NCBI GenBank assembly: GCA_022495005.1
Contig: JAGYXB010001575.1
Location: forward strand, 434,001 to 498,000
Direction: 5' to 3'
DNA: 64,000 bases
DNA from: Rhyacophila brunnea
Lineage: Eukaryota > Arthropoda > Insecta > Trichoptera > Rhyacophilidae
The number at the start of each line of letters is the position of its first letter. The first letter of the stretch is position 1. The translations under genes were made by a program, and so were the position numbers. The notes beneath the pieces were generated by a model. That model worked only from the letters and a program-made list of their open reading frames with translations, made no database searches and was not told the origin of the DNA. Of the stretch, positions 11,003-21,017 are shown piece after piece.

Positions 11003-11460
11003 TTACAACGTTTTTATTAGCTCGTATTCTTGTTTGTCCAGTACAAATCTTGCAATCAATTTTTAACTAACTTCCCAACTAACTGGACATTTGAAACTTT
11101 TAGAATATATCAGAACACGATGCCAATGCATTCTTTTATTACTTTTAGCCATCTTTAAGCAGAATTGAATTCATTTTCAGTTAATTCTGTTTTGTATGGA
11201 AAGTTATTTCAGAAAAATCCGTAAAAGTAAAAGACTATTATTGGTTGCTAAGGGGGTGGTCCTAGCAACTAAATTATTAATATATACGTGCGTTACTATG
11301 GAGATCAAAATGAAATATCAAAATGACATTTCAGTATTCTATTTTATTTGATTATTTTTTATTTACTTCATATCAAGTACAAGTTTGAGCATATTAAGCA
11401 TAAAAATTCAACAAAAAATTTAAAAACGTTTTATATAAAAAGTTATTTTTATCTTGAAAT
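11003..11460 (+). repeat. Family-A repeat copy
   Basis: It runs from TTACAACGTTTTTATTAGCTC to TTTTTATCTTGAAATT and is colinear with 2673-3147. It contains the GTTGCTA...TAGCAAC hairpin and the internal palindrome pair ATGACATTTC. Confidence 0.8.
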
Positions 11461-11603
11461 TTTTAATTTAATAATAAGAAAACTTAATGTACTTAATATT
11501 CGTCCGATCAGTTTTTTGTATTTTTTTTAAATTTGACAATATCATAATTAAAATTAGTAAATGAATTTTATACGTAATATCAGATTGTGGTTAATGAAGA
11601 ATG

Positions 11604-11997
11604 TAATAGCGCCTGTCTACGTGCATGCATTTACTGGCGCCAATAAATAGTGTGTAAATTAAACTATCGCGATAATAACTGTTTACACGCAAATGTGCTT
11701 ATTGTCTCGTCGTACGCATTCATCAATAGTAAGCGAGATGATTTGTGGTCATTGTATGGTGCTATTTGACAGGTTGAGAAAATTGGTAAACGTCAAAATG
11801 CCATGCGCGGTGTAGTTCGTATTTTTTTCCGAAAAATTTGCCACTATCGTTCTACTGCGCTTGCGCATACATCGTGCAAGTTTCATACAGTCTTGCAACT
11901 TGCACGATGATACGTCTTTACACTTTTATTTTCCTATTATGACCGCGATAACGCGTACTGCCGGCAGTAAATCCATGCACGTCTAAACGGGCTATTA
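11604..11997. mobile_element. MITE family G, copy 1
   Basis: The ends are inverted repeats: TAATAGC...GTGCATGCATTTACTG on the left and, in reverse complement on the right, TAATAGCCCG...GTGCATGGATTTACTG. The bases just outside (GAATG left, CATTC right) are also inverted. Inside are CGCGATAATAACTGTTTAC and TTGCACGATG words shared with the copy at 25890-27020. About 394 bp, non-coding. Confidence 0.8.
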
Positions 11998-12195
11998 CAT
12001 TCAAGAATCTTATGAATTATTCGTTGAATACAAATTATTGAATTATTAACAAGTGCAAATGCGTTAAAACTAAAATTTATAGAGTTCTTAACGTCGGTTA
12101 GTAATTTTAATATGATTTAAGCCACAAAAGCCGTTTGCCATTTGTTGAGTGTTTCAAGATGTAAAATACTAGTAGTTAAATTTGTCATAATTAAA

Positions 12196-12412
12196 CACCC
12201 ACGATGGCCGCGCCGCTTAAGCGTCGTGGGTCCCAGGATCGAATCCAGGATCTAGCAAGTACACGTATTATTTTTCAATTTGTGTATGAATCAGAGTATA
12301 GACCTAATAGGTTGAGCAAGTGGCTGACATCCATTTTCCGTAAAAACAAAATCTGTACAAAACTCTGTGGAGGCCCATACGATCTTATTAGGATCGGACA
12401 TGGTCGGGAATT
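12196..12412 (+). mobile_element. SINE family C, near-complete copy
   Basis: The head is CCCACGATGGCCGCGCCGCT with A-box-like bases, and a B box lies in CAGGATCGAATCCAGG. The body carries ACCTAATAGGTTGAGCAAG and GTGGCTGACATCCATTTTCC, and the tail GTGGAGGCCCATACGATCTT then AGGATCGGACATGG. A second tRNA-like scrap (GGTTTCGAGTACCGC then GTGTCGTATTTTC) follows at 12440-12480 and resembles 15480-15510. Confidence 0.85.
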
Positions 12413-12504
12413 AGACACACAAAGCTCAATGGATGGAATAAAGGATGCGGTTTCGAGTACCGCTCGGTGTCGTATTTTCTTATTTCTTTTATTATAGAAA
12501 TATC

Positions 12505-13590
12505 TCACTAAGAGTTCGCTTCTACTATTTGGTCACCCACATATAAATCACAAAAAATCAGACTTGAAAAAGTACAAAAACGATTCATCAAGTACCTAAG
12601 ATATCACAAATCATCACCTCCAACCCAATTAACACAACATATTTCCCTGAATGAAGCAGTGCAAAACTCGTCACCGAACCGCTTCAATTTCCGTTGTATT
12701 TTGCAAACAAACATGTGTGTTTCTGTATTACAAAATCACAATAAATACATCCTTAAATGAGAATTGAAACATAATTTTAGCGGTAATAAGTGGTAAATGT
12801 AAAACAATAGATCAACAGCTTTCTTCAATATTACGTACGATACGAAATCTGACGTTTATTATGTCAAACGGAGAGTTGCGAGCGCCCCTACCGTGAAAGC
12901 ATGTGTACTACCAAAGCCTGGCCTAGTGACACCCAGCGGTTGACTTTTAATATGCTACAGTTGAAGCAAGTTGTGTAATGTTTGCGCAACTGGTCACTTG
13001 TGCTTCATTCGTGAATCGGCCTCCTGGAATCACGACGCACTGCCCACGACATTAAATTCCTACACCAAATCATACATAACGCCATTGACTCGATCGAAAT
13101 AGTGCAGTCCAGCATAATGTTTAAATGTACCCCTGAAACGCACGCGCTCTCAAAAATTATTCCATATACCTAAACACAACACTAACTACGCTAGTAATGA
13201 TGTATTCGTTAGAATGATGACTACGTACAATAATCTTTTCAGCGATACAGACATTTTACACCTAACATTTGACACATTTACAAAAACAATTTGTTATAAA
13301 ACATACAAAACTAATTTCACACTACCGCAATAAATTCCAAAGCCTACTCCCACGCACTCTCACCCACATATACACACGCACGCAAACACCTACCTTATAT
13401 TATATACTTATTTTAAAGTTGTTTCTTCTCTCTCACTTTTTTTTAATTTAATATAAATGTAATAATAAATGTGGAAACCCTATTGTATATTGTATTATTG
13501 TATATTATGTAAAATGTTGTAATATATACTTGCAATGTCAACTGTGAGGTTTCCCAAATAAAATTAAAATAAAATAAAATTAAAATAAGT
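12505..13590 (+). mobile_element. Jockey/CR1-like LINE 3' end, interrupted
   Basis: The start reads IWSPTYKSQKIRLEKVQKRF then IKYLRYH, the conserved stretch after the polymerase in Jockey/CR1-type LINEs (xxWxPxxxxxxxRxExVQRxF). After a gap the frame resumes near 13030 with LLESRRTAHDIKFLHQIIHN, and at 13195 with VFVRMMTTYNNLFSDTD. The 3' end is A-rich with AAATAAAATTAAAATAAAAT at 13556-13590, as expected for target-primed insertion. Bases about 12655-13010 have no LINE homology and look like an inserted element whose edges AATGAAGCA / TGCTTCATT are inverted. Confidence 0.65.
12655..13011. mobile_element. Probable insertion inside the LINE
   Basis: It separates two parts of one LINE reading. 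Its edges are inverted (AATGAAGCAGTGCAA on the left, reverse complement of the right AATGAAGCACAAGTGACC). Beyond about 9 bp the match falls away, so the TIR claim is weak. No coding capacity. Confidence 0.35.
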
Positions 13591-14094
13591 GTTTTAAAAT
13601 ATAGTAAAAATATTTGTTTTTATATTATATTTCTTTCTCTTTTACCAATGGTTTGAATCCCGTTGTTGTATTGGTATTTTTATATCGTCAAAGTGCGTAG
13701 GACTAGCTGCCAAGGTGAAATGTCCAACGTGGGTTTTTATTGTTCGAATAATCTCTTTTTTTTCATTGACTAATATTTCAGAGTTGTTATTTGTATGTTT
13801 AAGAATATTTCGAATTCGTCGAGTGACTTGACTTCTGCCGTCCGCTTTCGGTTCATTTATTTTTATTATCCGAGTTACACGAAAAGAATGGACGTTTTCT
13901 TGTTGTTATTATTGAAATATATTGAATTCGGCTTCACTCAATGAATAGGTATGACTCAAAAAATCAAAATGATAGATCACAAGTAACTAACGTAGTATAT
14001 TGACATTCCAAAGTAATGTTTTGTCAATGATATTGCATAATATAAAAGAATCAATGGCTAGGTATTTGTAATTATTACATTATACTATTTCTGG
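13591..14094. other. Unassigned AT-rich DNA
   Basis: No named repeat or gene. TTTGAATCCCGTTG at 13650 recalls a tRNA B box but lacks any partner. Confidence 0.35.
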
Positions 14095-14173
14095 TACTGT
14101 TCGGTTATCAGGAATACAGCGGAAAACACATTTTGAAAATAGCCGATAAACTGGATTATTTGTTAGGTTAACC

Positions 14174-14499
14174 CAGCGATACTCAACCTGCGGCCCGCGG
14201 GCCGCATGCTGCCTTAAGCTTTTATGTGCGGCCCGAAACACATTTATTATCAGGAATTTCGTATATCTTGAGATTCGTTTCGACTTTGACGCACAGATAG
14301 TGACACCCGAAGAGGATTGTCATTATGGTCCACATCAGATCTGGTATAAGAGTGTTGCTATTGATTTTTAAAATTTCAAAAATGTTTTGTAAAAAAGGGG
14401 GGGTTTCATGATTTTTTCGTCACACCAGTAGTGATGCGGCCCGCGTTACTTTACAATATATGTATTTGGCCCAAAGAAAAAAAAGGTTGATTATCATTG
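14174..14499. mobile_element. hAT-like MITE with 8-bp target duplication
   Basis: It starts CAGCGATACTCAACCTGCGG and ends AGGTTGATTATCATTG, so the termini are inverted with three mismatches over 16. GGTTAACC occurs at 14166-14173 and again at 14500-14507, an exact 8-bp target duplication as made by hAT transposases. The CAGxG start and the GCGGCCCGC words near both ends are typical of animal hAT non-autonomous elements. 326 bp, no coding frame. It interrupts the older TIR element. Confidence 0.92.
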
Positions 14500-14512
14500 G
14501 GTTAACCTATCC

Positions 14513-14580
14513 AAGCCTAACCTAACCTAACCTAACCTAACCTAACCCAACCTAACCTAACCTAAACTAACCCAAACTAA
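14513..14580. repeat. CCTAA telomere-like array
   Basis: About ten degenerate pentamers, CCTAACCTAACCTAACC with CCCAACC and CCTAAACTAACC variants. They sit inside the TIR element, not at a chromosome end. Confidence 0.9.
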
Positions 14581-14856
14581 CAAATAATCCAGTATATCGG
14601 GTATTTTCAAAATGTGTTTTCCGCTGTATTCCTGATAACCGAACAGTACCCTATTTTTTTCAATGAGTATTACACATTTAAAAACGATTACTTTAAATTA
14701 TAAGCAAGTACTATTAGTAAAAAGCATACACTTTATTATTATTTTTAAAATGCATATCAATGACTCACTGTAATCTTGAAATTAATCAAAATGATGTTAA
14801 TAACCATTTCTTTTATTCAAAGAATGATTCACAAGATTTTATAATGTAACATTCTA

Positions 14857-15575
14857 TATATTGAACATACATAACTTGAAAACACCTCAGATATATTATT
14901 ATACCTACTAGAAAAAATCACATTTGATTGAATCGTGATTTTGAACCCGTACATCTACTAGTATCGTGCCAATATGGGTTGCCCATCAGGTGGCCATTAT
15001 ATATAATTAGCATGTTATTTAAATGTGGTAATTAAGTATTAATTAAAAGGTCCGCGGTGAATGGGTTCGGAAACGGACATCCTACTTAATTACGATAATT
15101 TTAACTAGTAGGTCCTACATGAAATGCAAATCAAATCGCTTTATTTTTGACTATCGGTTTTTGTGTTTTAAATTAAGGAATCACGCCCACGGTGGCCGTG
15201 CATCTTAAGCGTCGGCCTATAACGTCGTGGGTCCCAGGTTCCAATCCTGGATTTGACAAGTACACATATTGTTTTTCAATTCATGTATGAGTCAGAGTAT
15301 GGATTTAATAGGTTGAGCAAGTTGCTAACATCCATTTGTTGTAAAAACCAATTCTGTCAATACAAAACCTCCACAATGTGGAGGCCCATAATATGATCTT
15401 ATTAGGATCGGACATGCTAAAAAAAGAATCATTAATAAATAATTAATAAATATCGGCGCGATACCAGTGGATACACGGGTTCAAATCCCGTCGGACGTCG
15501 TATTTTTTTCAAATGTGATTTTTTCTAGTAGATATTATAGATATATGTGTTTTCAAGTTATGTATATTCAATATA
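14857..15575. mobile_element. TIR element family E, copy 1, split by a SINE
   Basis: The left 110 bases and the reverse complement of the right 110 bases align: TATATTGAACATACATAAC against TATATTGAATATACATAAC at the outer edge, then AAATCACATTTGA and CGGGTTCAAA further in. One side has extra bases giving GGGTTCAAATCCCG, which mimics a tRNA B box. A family-C SINE lies inside. No transposase. Confidence 0.8.
15183..15417 (+). mobile_element. SINE family C, complete copy
   Basis: CCCACGGTGGCCGTGCATCT, the B-box region CAGGTTCCAATCCTGG, body GGTTGAGCAAG and CATCCATTTGTTG, and tail GTGGAGGCCCATAATATG then TAGGATCGGACATG. GAATCA occurs just before (about 15178) and just after the A-rich tail (about 15426), a possible short target duplication. 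It is inserted in family-E copy 1 and so is younger. Confidence 0.85.
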
Positions 15576-16190
15576 ACAAATGATGTCGTTATTTCTATTT
15601 TAAATAATGACATTTCTTAGTATAATCTATTAATATGATTAAACATATAATCTACACCTAAAAACTTCTCAAAATTTTGTACTTAATTAGTTGTATAAAC
15701 AATATTTTTATTGGACAAGTGAATTAGTAAGTATTAATTATTAATTGTATGTAAAAATCAGTCTAACTAGGTACTGCCAATGTGCACATTGTATTTATTG
15801 TATAAATATTTGAATACAAAAAAATTTAAGGTACTTTGTACTTTGTGCTTTTCGAGTAGTTTTTTGCCCATTAAAATTATTCTGTAAAAAACATAAATAG
15901 AATAGAATTTTTTGAATTTTTCCCGCTTTTGTGCTGACATTATCCAATACGTATATTGTCATTCTTCCAATACTTAGCCTCAAAATACTACTCTCAGTAA
16001 GTACTTACATTACTTGATATCACAACGCTATTTTGATTCAGAATAATTATTAATTATCAGCATATTGAAAAAAATCAAAATTAAGTCGCAGGCACAGCGG
16101 AATTTTACGTTAAGAGAGTTAAATTTACATTTAATAAAAGTTTTTTTTTCACATAATTTAATCCCATTTTTTTTCAAAAACTGCTTCTTC
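15576..16190. other. Unassigned AT-rich DNA
   Basis: No gene or recognisable repeat seen. Confidence 0.35.
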
Positions 16191-16199
16191 ATCGTGTCG

Positions 16200-16510
16200 G
16201 GTCTTCAATAGCTATAATGTGTCGCTCCAAAAATTAGCGAAGGCAACACCATTTTCCTCGGCTTGTGGGATCTCACCAAAATTACAGCTTACTGGGCAAG
16301 CCTTGCATGAAAATAGGTGCTCCATGCTTTGCATTTCACCGCACTTTTTGGTCATCAGAAAACTCCACTTTACCATATTGTCTCCATGGTTCTCAGTCTA
16401 TTTAGAGCTTTCCATGTATGGTACCCGAGCTTGGCGCCGGGTCGGAAATATTCTGTTGGCTTTACCCAATCTTCGAGACCCTCAGAGACTAGGTTCACCT
16501 CTCACAGTAG
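16200..16510 (-). mobile_element. LINE-type C-terminal zinc-knuckle fragment
   Basis: The minus strand, with frame changes, reads WKALNRLRTMETI-like sequence, then KKCGEMQSMEHLFSCKAC, PVSCNFGEI and NGVAFANFW. A CxCGxxQTxxHLxxCxxCP-type cluster ahead of a VAxFW ending is found at the C-terminus of many insect LINE polyproteins, preceded by a WxxLNRxRT segment. The order matches, so this is a decayed C-terminal piece. The polymerase domain is absent. It is unrelated to the RTE tails elsewhere in the window. Confidence 0.5.
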
Positions 16511-16597
16511 TGGACAAATATATATTTTTTATTCAACAAAATTAACTAAATTTTAGAATATTATATTTTATTGATCATACATAATTTGAAAACAACG

Positions 16598-16882
16598 CAT
16601 TTATTCTTACACAAGGCTGCTATCCGCGGCTATCTGTTTTTTTAATCTAGGGTAGTTTATCGTATTTATGTGTTGAGTATTATAATTGTTACAATAAGTT
16701 AGCCGTATAAAATGTCAAAACTGCCTTATCTCGCTCTAAAACTTAACATACCCAAGAGATGTGCTATTAAAACATTGCACTTTTTGACAGCTTAGACGCC
16801 TAACTTATTTTTAACAATTAACATAAATATGATAAACTACCCTCGATAGCCGCCGACAGCACCTTTCTGTATATAGTAGATT
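16598..16882. mobile_element. MITE family F, copy inside family E
   Basis: The left CATTTATTCTTACACAAGGC and GCTATCCGCGGCTATC pair with the right CTCGATAGCCGCCGACAGC and TTTCTGTATATAGTAGAT in inverted sense. TTATAATTGTTACAATAAGT and TTATCTCGCTCTAAAACTTA are shared with the intact copy at 21018-21282. Confidence 0.75.
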
Positions 16883-17053
16883 TCTGGGTTTCCACCGTGT
16901 GTCCTTCTTCCTTCTTTACTCAACGTTTCGAGTTCGTTGCAGAGGCGATTAGAGATGATAGATATCATCTCTTGATAATGGCATTTGAAACGAGCCCGAA
17001 ACGTCGAGTAAAGAAGGAAGAAGGACACACGGTGGAAACCCAAAAATCTACTA
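16874..17053. repeat. 180-bp palindromic element
   Basis: The left TAGTAGATTTCTGGGTTTCC, ACCGTGTGTCC, TTCTTCCTTCTTTACTC returns on the right as its reverse complement with about three mismatches over 58 bp. The centre holds GAGATGATAGATATCATCTC, itself a perfect inverted repeat. The transcript of either strand would fold into a long hairpin. It overlaps the right edge of the family-F copy by a few bases, so its exact left limit is uncertain. Confidence 0.85.
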
Positions 17054-17385
17054 CGATAAAAAACAACCGTGAAAGCCTCAAATATTATATTTCTGTATAT
17101 AATATAAATCTGAATAGATGCACAGATATAAACCAACTAACAAAAATCTAACCCACTAGGTTCGCGCCAATATGCTACACGAATTATTGAACTAGTATTA
17201 CATAATGAAGAACTTAACAAATTCCTTTATTTTTTGCATTCGGCTTTTGTGGTTTAAATCAAGGTATCAATAATTACCTTAATTACTAGCCGACGTCTAT
17301 CTGACTATCTGTCGTATTTTTTCCTGTTAGGTATATTTATTATGTGATCTGATATGTTTTCAAACTATGTATAGAATTATAACAT

Positions 17386-18180
17386 GTATATAATTATGTA
17401 TATAGAAGCATAATTATATAGAATTATTCTGGAGATTCCCTGTCACTACATTCATTATTCTACCGAGCTAACGATGTGAGTAACCGATACCTTATTGTAG
17501 TCTCCAGAAAACTGCGATAGATGTCGTCGGTGTGTCGAGAAGCCGGTGCGTGGAGAAGAGATCGGACCTGGAATGTGGTCCGCATTAGCATACAATGGAC
17601 CCAACTTCTGCTACCGGCCCGGCAATGCTGCGGCCCTGATACTATACTAGGGTGACCTCTTTATTGTATGATTTTGGAACCTTTTTTATAATTTGCAAGT
17701 CCGGTTTATAGATCAATTAAAAATTCGTTATCTTTTCGCATGCCAGTTGCACAGTTGTTCATTAAAACAAATAAAAATAGTAGATAGTACAATAAATAAT
17801 ATATTAAGTTATATTTCTGTATAGAAATACTCAATCTGTTTATTGACTCAATTACGTCGAAGAAAGCATTACTTATAATTTAAGGATGATGAGTTGTGTA
17901 GAGATAAAGTTGTAGATGTTTGAATGTTTTGAGAAAAGTGTTTATTGATCGTTAGAAGAATAAATAAATACAACCATAAAGATGACAGGGTGATGTTTTA
18001 ATCGTGGGTATGGATTTACTGGTGAGATAGATTTTATAATATTGAACTGACTAGCAATGTACCGAGATGTTATTATAACTGAGAGACTGGACTCGAGTGG
18101 AATGTCGATTGAATGTGTCCAGTGACCGGACTCGAGATGAGTGACGACTTATGGATCGTTCTTGTTATTTATATAAATCC
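17386..18180. other. Unassigned region with a GC-richer patch
   Basis: Bases 17500-17640 (GGTGTGTCGAGAAGCCGGTG, CTACCGGCCCGGCAATGC) are less AT-rich and may be a retroelement scrap, but no frame gives a recognisable motif. Confidence 0.3.
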
Positions 18181-18196
18181 AGTCCATATATTCCAA

Positions 18197-18270
18197 GAGC
18201 TATTGTCGAAACAAATCATAATAGACACTATTGATATAGGTTATGATTGCGAAAATTGTGACAATAGCAT
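18197..18270. repeat. Short imperfect stem-loop
   Basis: GCTATTGTCGAAACAAATCA returns inverted as TGATTGCGAAAATTGTGACAATAGC. Small, isolated and of unknown role. Confidence 0.4.
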
Positions 18271-19261
18271 CCGCTACTTTGTTTTGTTTTGACAACAAAA
18301 CATACATATTAAAGTGTGCCAACTTTGTAATGCTGAATGGTATGATTTCCAATGTACTCTAAAGATATGAAATTGAAGCTGAAAAAAACACTACTATACT
18401 AAACTATTTTTTTTTAATTGGCCATTTCATATTTCGAATTTATTTGTAGTACACTTACACTCAATATCGGTTGAAGTACGGTCTTGCAGGGGCGTTTTTC
18501 TTCGACGCAGATGACGCAATCGATCTGTCAGAATATTAAAAAAGGGGGCGTCGAAACAGTTCAAACCATACAATTAAGTATTAAATTATGCCGATGCTTA
18601 CATATTTTTCATAATATTATATTCAGTATACAATGTTGCCCAAAGCGTGCCTTGCAATTAACATCAAATAACCCATTACAACCACTCAAACAGATGAGTA
18701 CAAATCACTAATATTATTGTATTTCATTACTGTTTCATTTAGTTTTATTGCGCGGGGAGCTTATTGAGTTTAAGTTTAAGCGATAGTGTGTATAATTTTT
18801 TTTTAATTCAGCTAACTTAGCATTTTCTTTATCACTTATGTAAGTATACATTATATAGTTTTGTATTTTTTATCACAGTGTTTTTTATATTCATTTATAT
18901 TATTTTACTGCTTTCACCATATTACTTAATTCTCTTTATATATATAATGTTAAAGCTTGAACGTCTTAAACTTGTAATTTAAATGTTCACTCTTATTCAC
19001 ATATAAATTAATTGAATTGAATGTGTTGAAATATTAACTTAAAAAGGAGAATAGTTTCAGAAAAAAATGTAGATACTTAATCATTTTTGTAAGAATTATA
19101 AAATAAAAATACGTAATAATTATCTTTCTATAATAAAGAATCCAACATTTTTAAATCTTGTGTATATTTAGTATTGAATAAAAAATACATATATATTAAA
19201 TACTTCAAAGTTAACAATAATATTTTTAAATAAATGTAAATAATCCACTAAAATTAGTCTA
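18271..19261. other. Unassigned AT-rich DNA
   Basis: Nothing nameable. CGTCGAAACAG and TTCTTCGACGC at about 18500-18550 form a weak inverted pair. Confidence 0.3.
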
Positions 19262-19265
19262 TGCT

Positions 19266-19518
19266 ACGGTCACCCCGTCCTCAAACAACCCTCACTAGCC
19301 ACTGCTGTGGCCCTCCTTGCATCCGCGAAAGCCTCCTCGTCAGGTGACGTCGCATGACAGCGGCAAACGGCCTCCGATGAACAGCGAGATGCGCGCGCAC
19401 ACATCTGATAATACAATTCGGCGCCCGCCTGTTGTGGCGCGCCGCCGCTTCGGCTCAGAATGACCCGTGACGCTTTTTTTTTGACGACGGATCTGTTGAA
19501 ACTTTGACGGGGTGATGT
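19266..19518. mobile_element. GC-rich island bounded by inverted TCACCCCGTC
   Basis: The patch begins GGTCACCCCGTC and ends GACGGGGTGATG, giving 10-bp inverted ends. The interior is far richer in GC than anything nearby (GCGCGCGCACAC, GGCGCGCCGCCGC). On the minus strand it reads GHSEPKRRRATTGGRRI and, after a frame change, SPDEEAFADARRATAVA. These look like codon-biased, once-coding fragments, but I cannot name the family. A poly-T run (19477-19485) interrupts the reading. Confidence 0.4.
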
Positions 19519-19995
19519 TATAATATTTTTGATGTATTAGTATTCTTTTCGACAGATATGAATTATACATTGGCATTCTCGCTTTTTGTTAGAGGTCAGC
19601 TGCCGTTTTTGTATCGCGTTTTAACAACAATAACATCAAGTAAAAAAAAAAAAAAAAATAGAAAAATTTGGTGTCAAGTCTACGCTAATTAAACTAAAAT
19701 TCTACCATTATAATAAAATTATGGATGGTAATTAATTGCACATTGCGTTAGTCACAATTCACATCAACAAAAAATATTCAAACATTTAGAAAATAGTTAA
19801 ATAATACAAAACAGAAGTGATATATGACATATAAAAAATATAAGTGAACTTAGTTTTGATAACTAGTAAAATAGAAAAAGGAGGAAATTCACAAAACGAA
19901 ACAATATTAATTCACCAATGGTCAGCTAGAGTCACGCCATTGCGCGAAACATCAAAATATTTCAGGATCTGTCTAATATTACTGTAGAAATTGTT
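19519..19995. other. AT-rich spacer with poly-A run
   Basis: An uninterrupted A run at about 19642-19659, otherwise no feature. Confidence 0.4.
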
Positions 19996-20003
19996 GTTTT
20001 ACT

Positions 20004-20397
20004 CAGAGCGTTGGAGCGGACCCCTTTTTGAGTTGCTCCGCTCCAGCTCCACTCCAGGTAAAATGTTTTAATAAGTAGTATACCTATGTAGGTATACAAA
20101 TGTTACTGTACAACAGCAAATCGTCTCATTATTTGCCTCTTCTGTCAAAAAGCGAGGTTATTTATCACTCGGCAGTGTTATATAATATAATATTTCAAAT
20201 AATTCCAGTGTTGCAAAGTGTCAAAATATAAGTACTATTTTCATTGGATTTTAGGACGAAAATTTAATAATAAACAAAACATCCGGAGCAGTGGAGCACT
20301 ACAAATTTTTAGTGCTCCAGCTCCACTCCTGCTCCGGGTAAAATCACATTGCTCCAGTGCTTCGTACTCCTGCTCCAAGCTCCGCTCCAACGCTCTG
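20004..20397. mobile_element. hAT-like MITE with 8-bp target duplication
   Basis: It starts CAGAGCGTTGGAGCGGA and ends TCCGCTCCAACGCTCTG, an exact 17-bp inverted terminus. GTTTTACT stands at 19996-20003 and at 20398-20405, an exact 8-bp duplication. Subterminal sequence is packed with GGAGC/GCTCC words (GCTCCGCTCCAGCTCCACTC on the left, GCTCCAGCTCCACTCCTGC near the right), the multiple subterminal motifs that hAT transposases bind. 394 bp, no transposase. Confidence 0.93.
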
Positions 20398-20714
20398 GTT
20401 TTACTCATAATTTAACCACAAAAATAGCAACATATATTTTCCGTCGATACATCTATTCATTTTCGAGTGTTACAATAATCTATTGACAATAGTGAGAACT
20501 ATGTTTTTCCATATTGAAAATCTACTATTTCGCAATAATTATTTTCTATCATTAATTTGTGAAGCCATCCGAACTTTGTGAAAACAGTCTATTTAATTGT
20601 GCCCATATATATTCTCCTAAAAGTATTACTTACCATTTGGCGGGGTTTGTTATTTCTGATATATTGTAATATTGTTTATTCAAAATACCTAATTTCACAT
20701 CTCAGGGAGTAGTA

Positions 20715-20960
20715 TCATCATCATTATCAATCATTGGTAACCCAACAACTCAGGGCTATTTTTAGCCTCCCACAAGAGCTTTCTCCATCTTCCCCTATCC
20801 TGAACAAGTATCCTCCAGGTGTCTCCGCCGTCTGCTCTAGCATCTTTGTTGACACCGTCCAACTACCGGAGTCTAAGAAAGCCAGTCAACCTTCGATCGT
20901 CTGGTATCCAGGTTTCCTCTTGGCGGTTGAGCGCTGTCCATTATTGCTATATGGCCTTTA
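20715..20960 (-). mobile_element. Family-U retroelement 3' scrap
   Basis: ATCATCATCATTATC, then CCCAACAACTCAGGGC and TAGCCTCC, continuing to GACACCGTCCAACTACCGG, parallels the broken copy at 30376-31078. The ATC-type microsatellite at one edge is the minus-strand image of a GAT-type tail as on the RTE copies here, so an RTE-related 3' end on the minus strand is likely. No convincing frame. Confidence 0.45.
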
Positions 20961-21017
20961 AGTTTAACGAATTCGGAGATACATTATTCTTGGAAGAGGT
21001 TATAGAGAGCTCCAGTG

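Larger units (their letters stand above)
14097..14646. mobile_element. TIR element carrying CCTAA telomere-like repeats, copy 1
   Basis: The ends are about 75-bp inverted repeats, starting CTGTTCGGTTATCAGGAATA on both sides when the right is reverse-complemented, with only a few differences. A TA flanks each end (14095-14096 and 14647-14648). Between the TIRs lies a CCTAA-rich run (about 14513-14580), the complement of the TTAGG insect telomere motif, with variants CCCAA and CTAAA. A hAT-like element with its own target duplication is inserted at 14174-14499. Without it the element is about 216 bp, close to the 201-bp copy at 56217. Confidence 0.9.
16560..17385. mobile_element. TIR element family E, copy 2
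   Basis: The left edge TTGATCATACATAATTTGAA and the right edge TTTTCAAACTATGTATAGAA are the inverted family-E termini. The inner right part (CGACGTC...TGTCGTATTTTTTCC) matches copy 1 near 15490-15510. It is stuffed with a family-F MITE and a long palindrome. Confidence 0.65.

Noticed and set aside
14513..14580. True telomere or chromosome end
   Set aside because: The array is short, degenerate and bounded on both sides by transposon TIRs; a second such unit occurs 42 kb away.
15470..15500. tRNA T-arm GGGTTCAAATCCCG as part of a tRNA gene
   Set aside because: No A box or acceptor stem. The bases belong to the inverted terminus of the family-E element.
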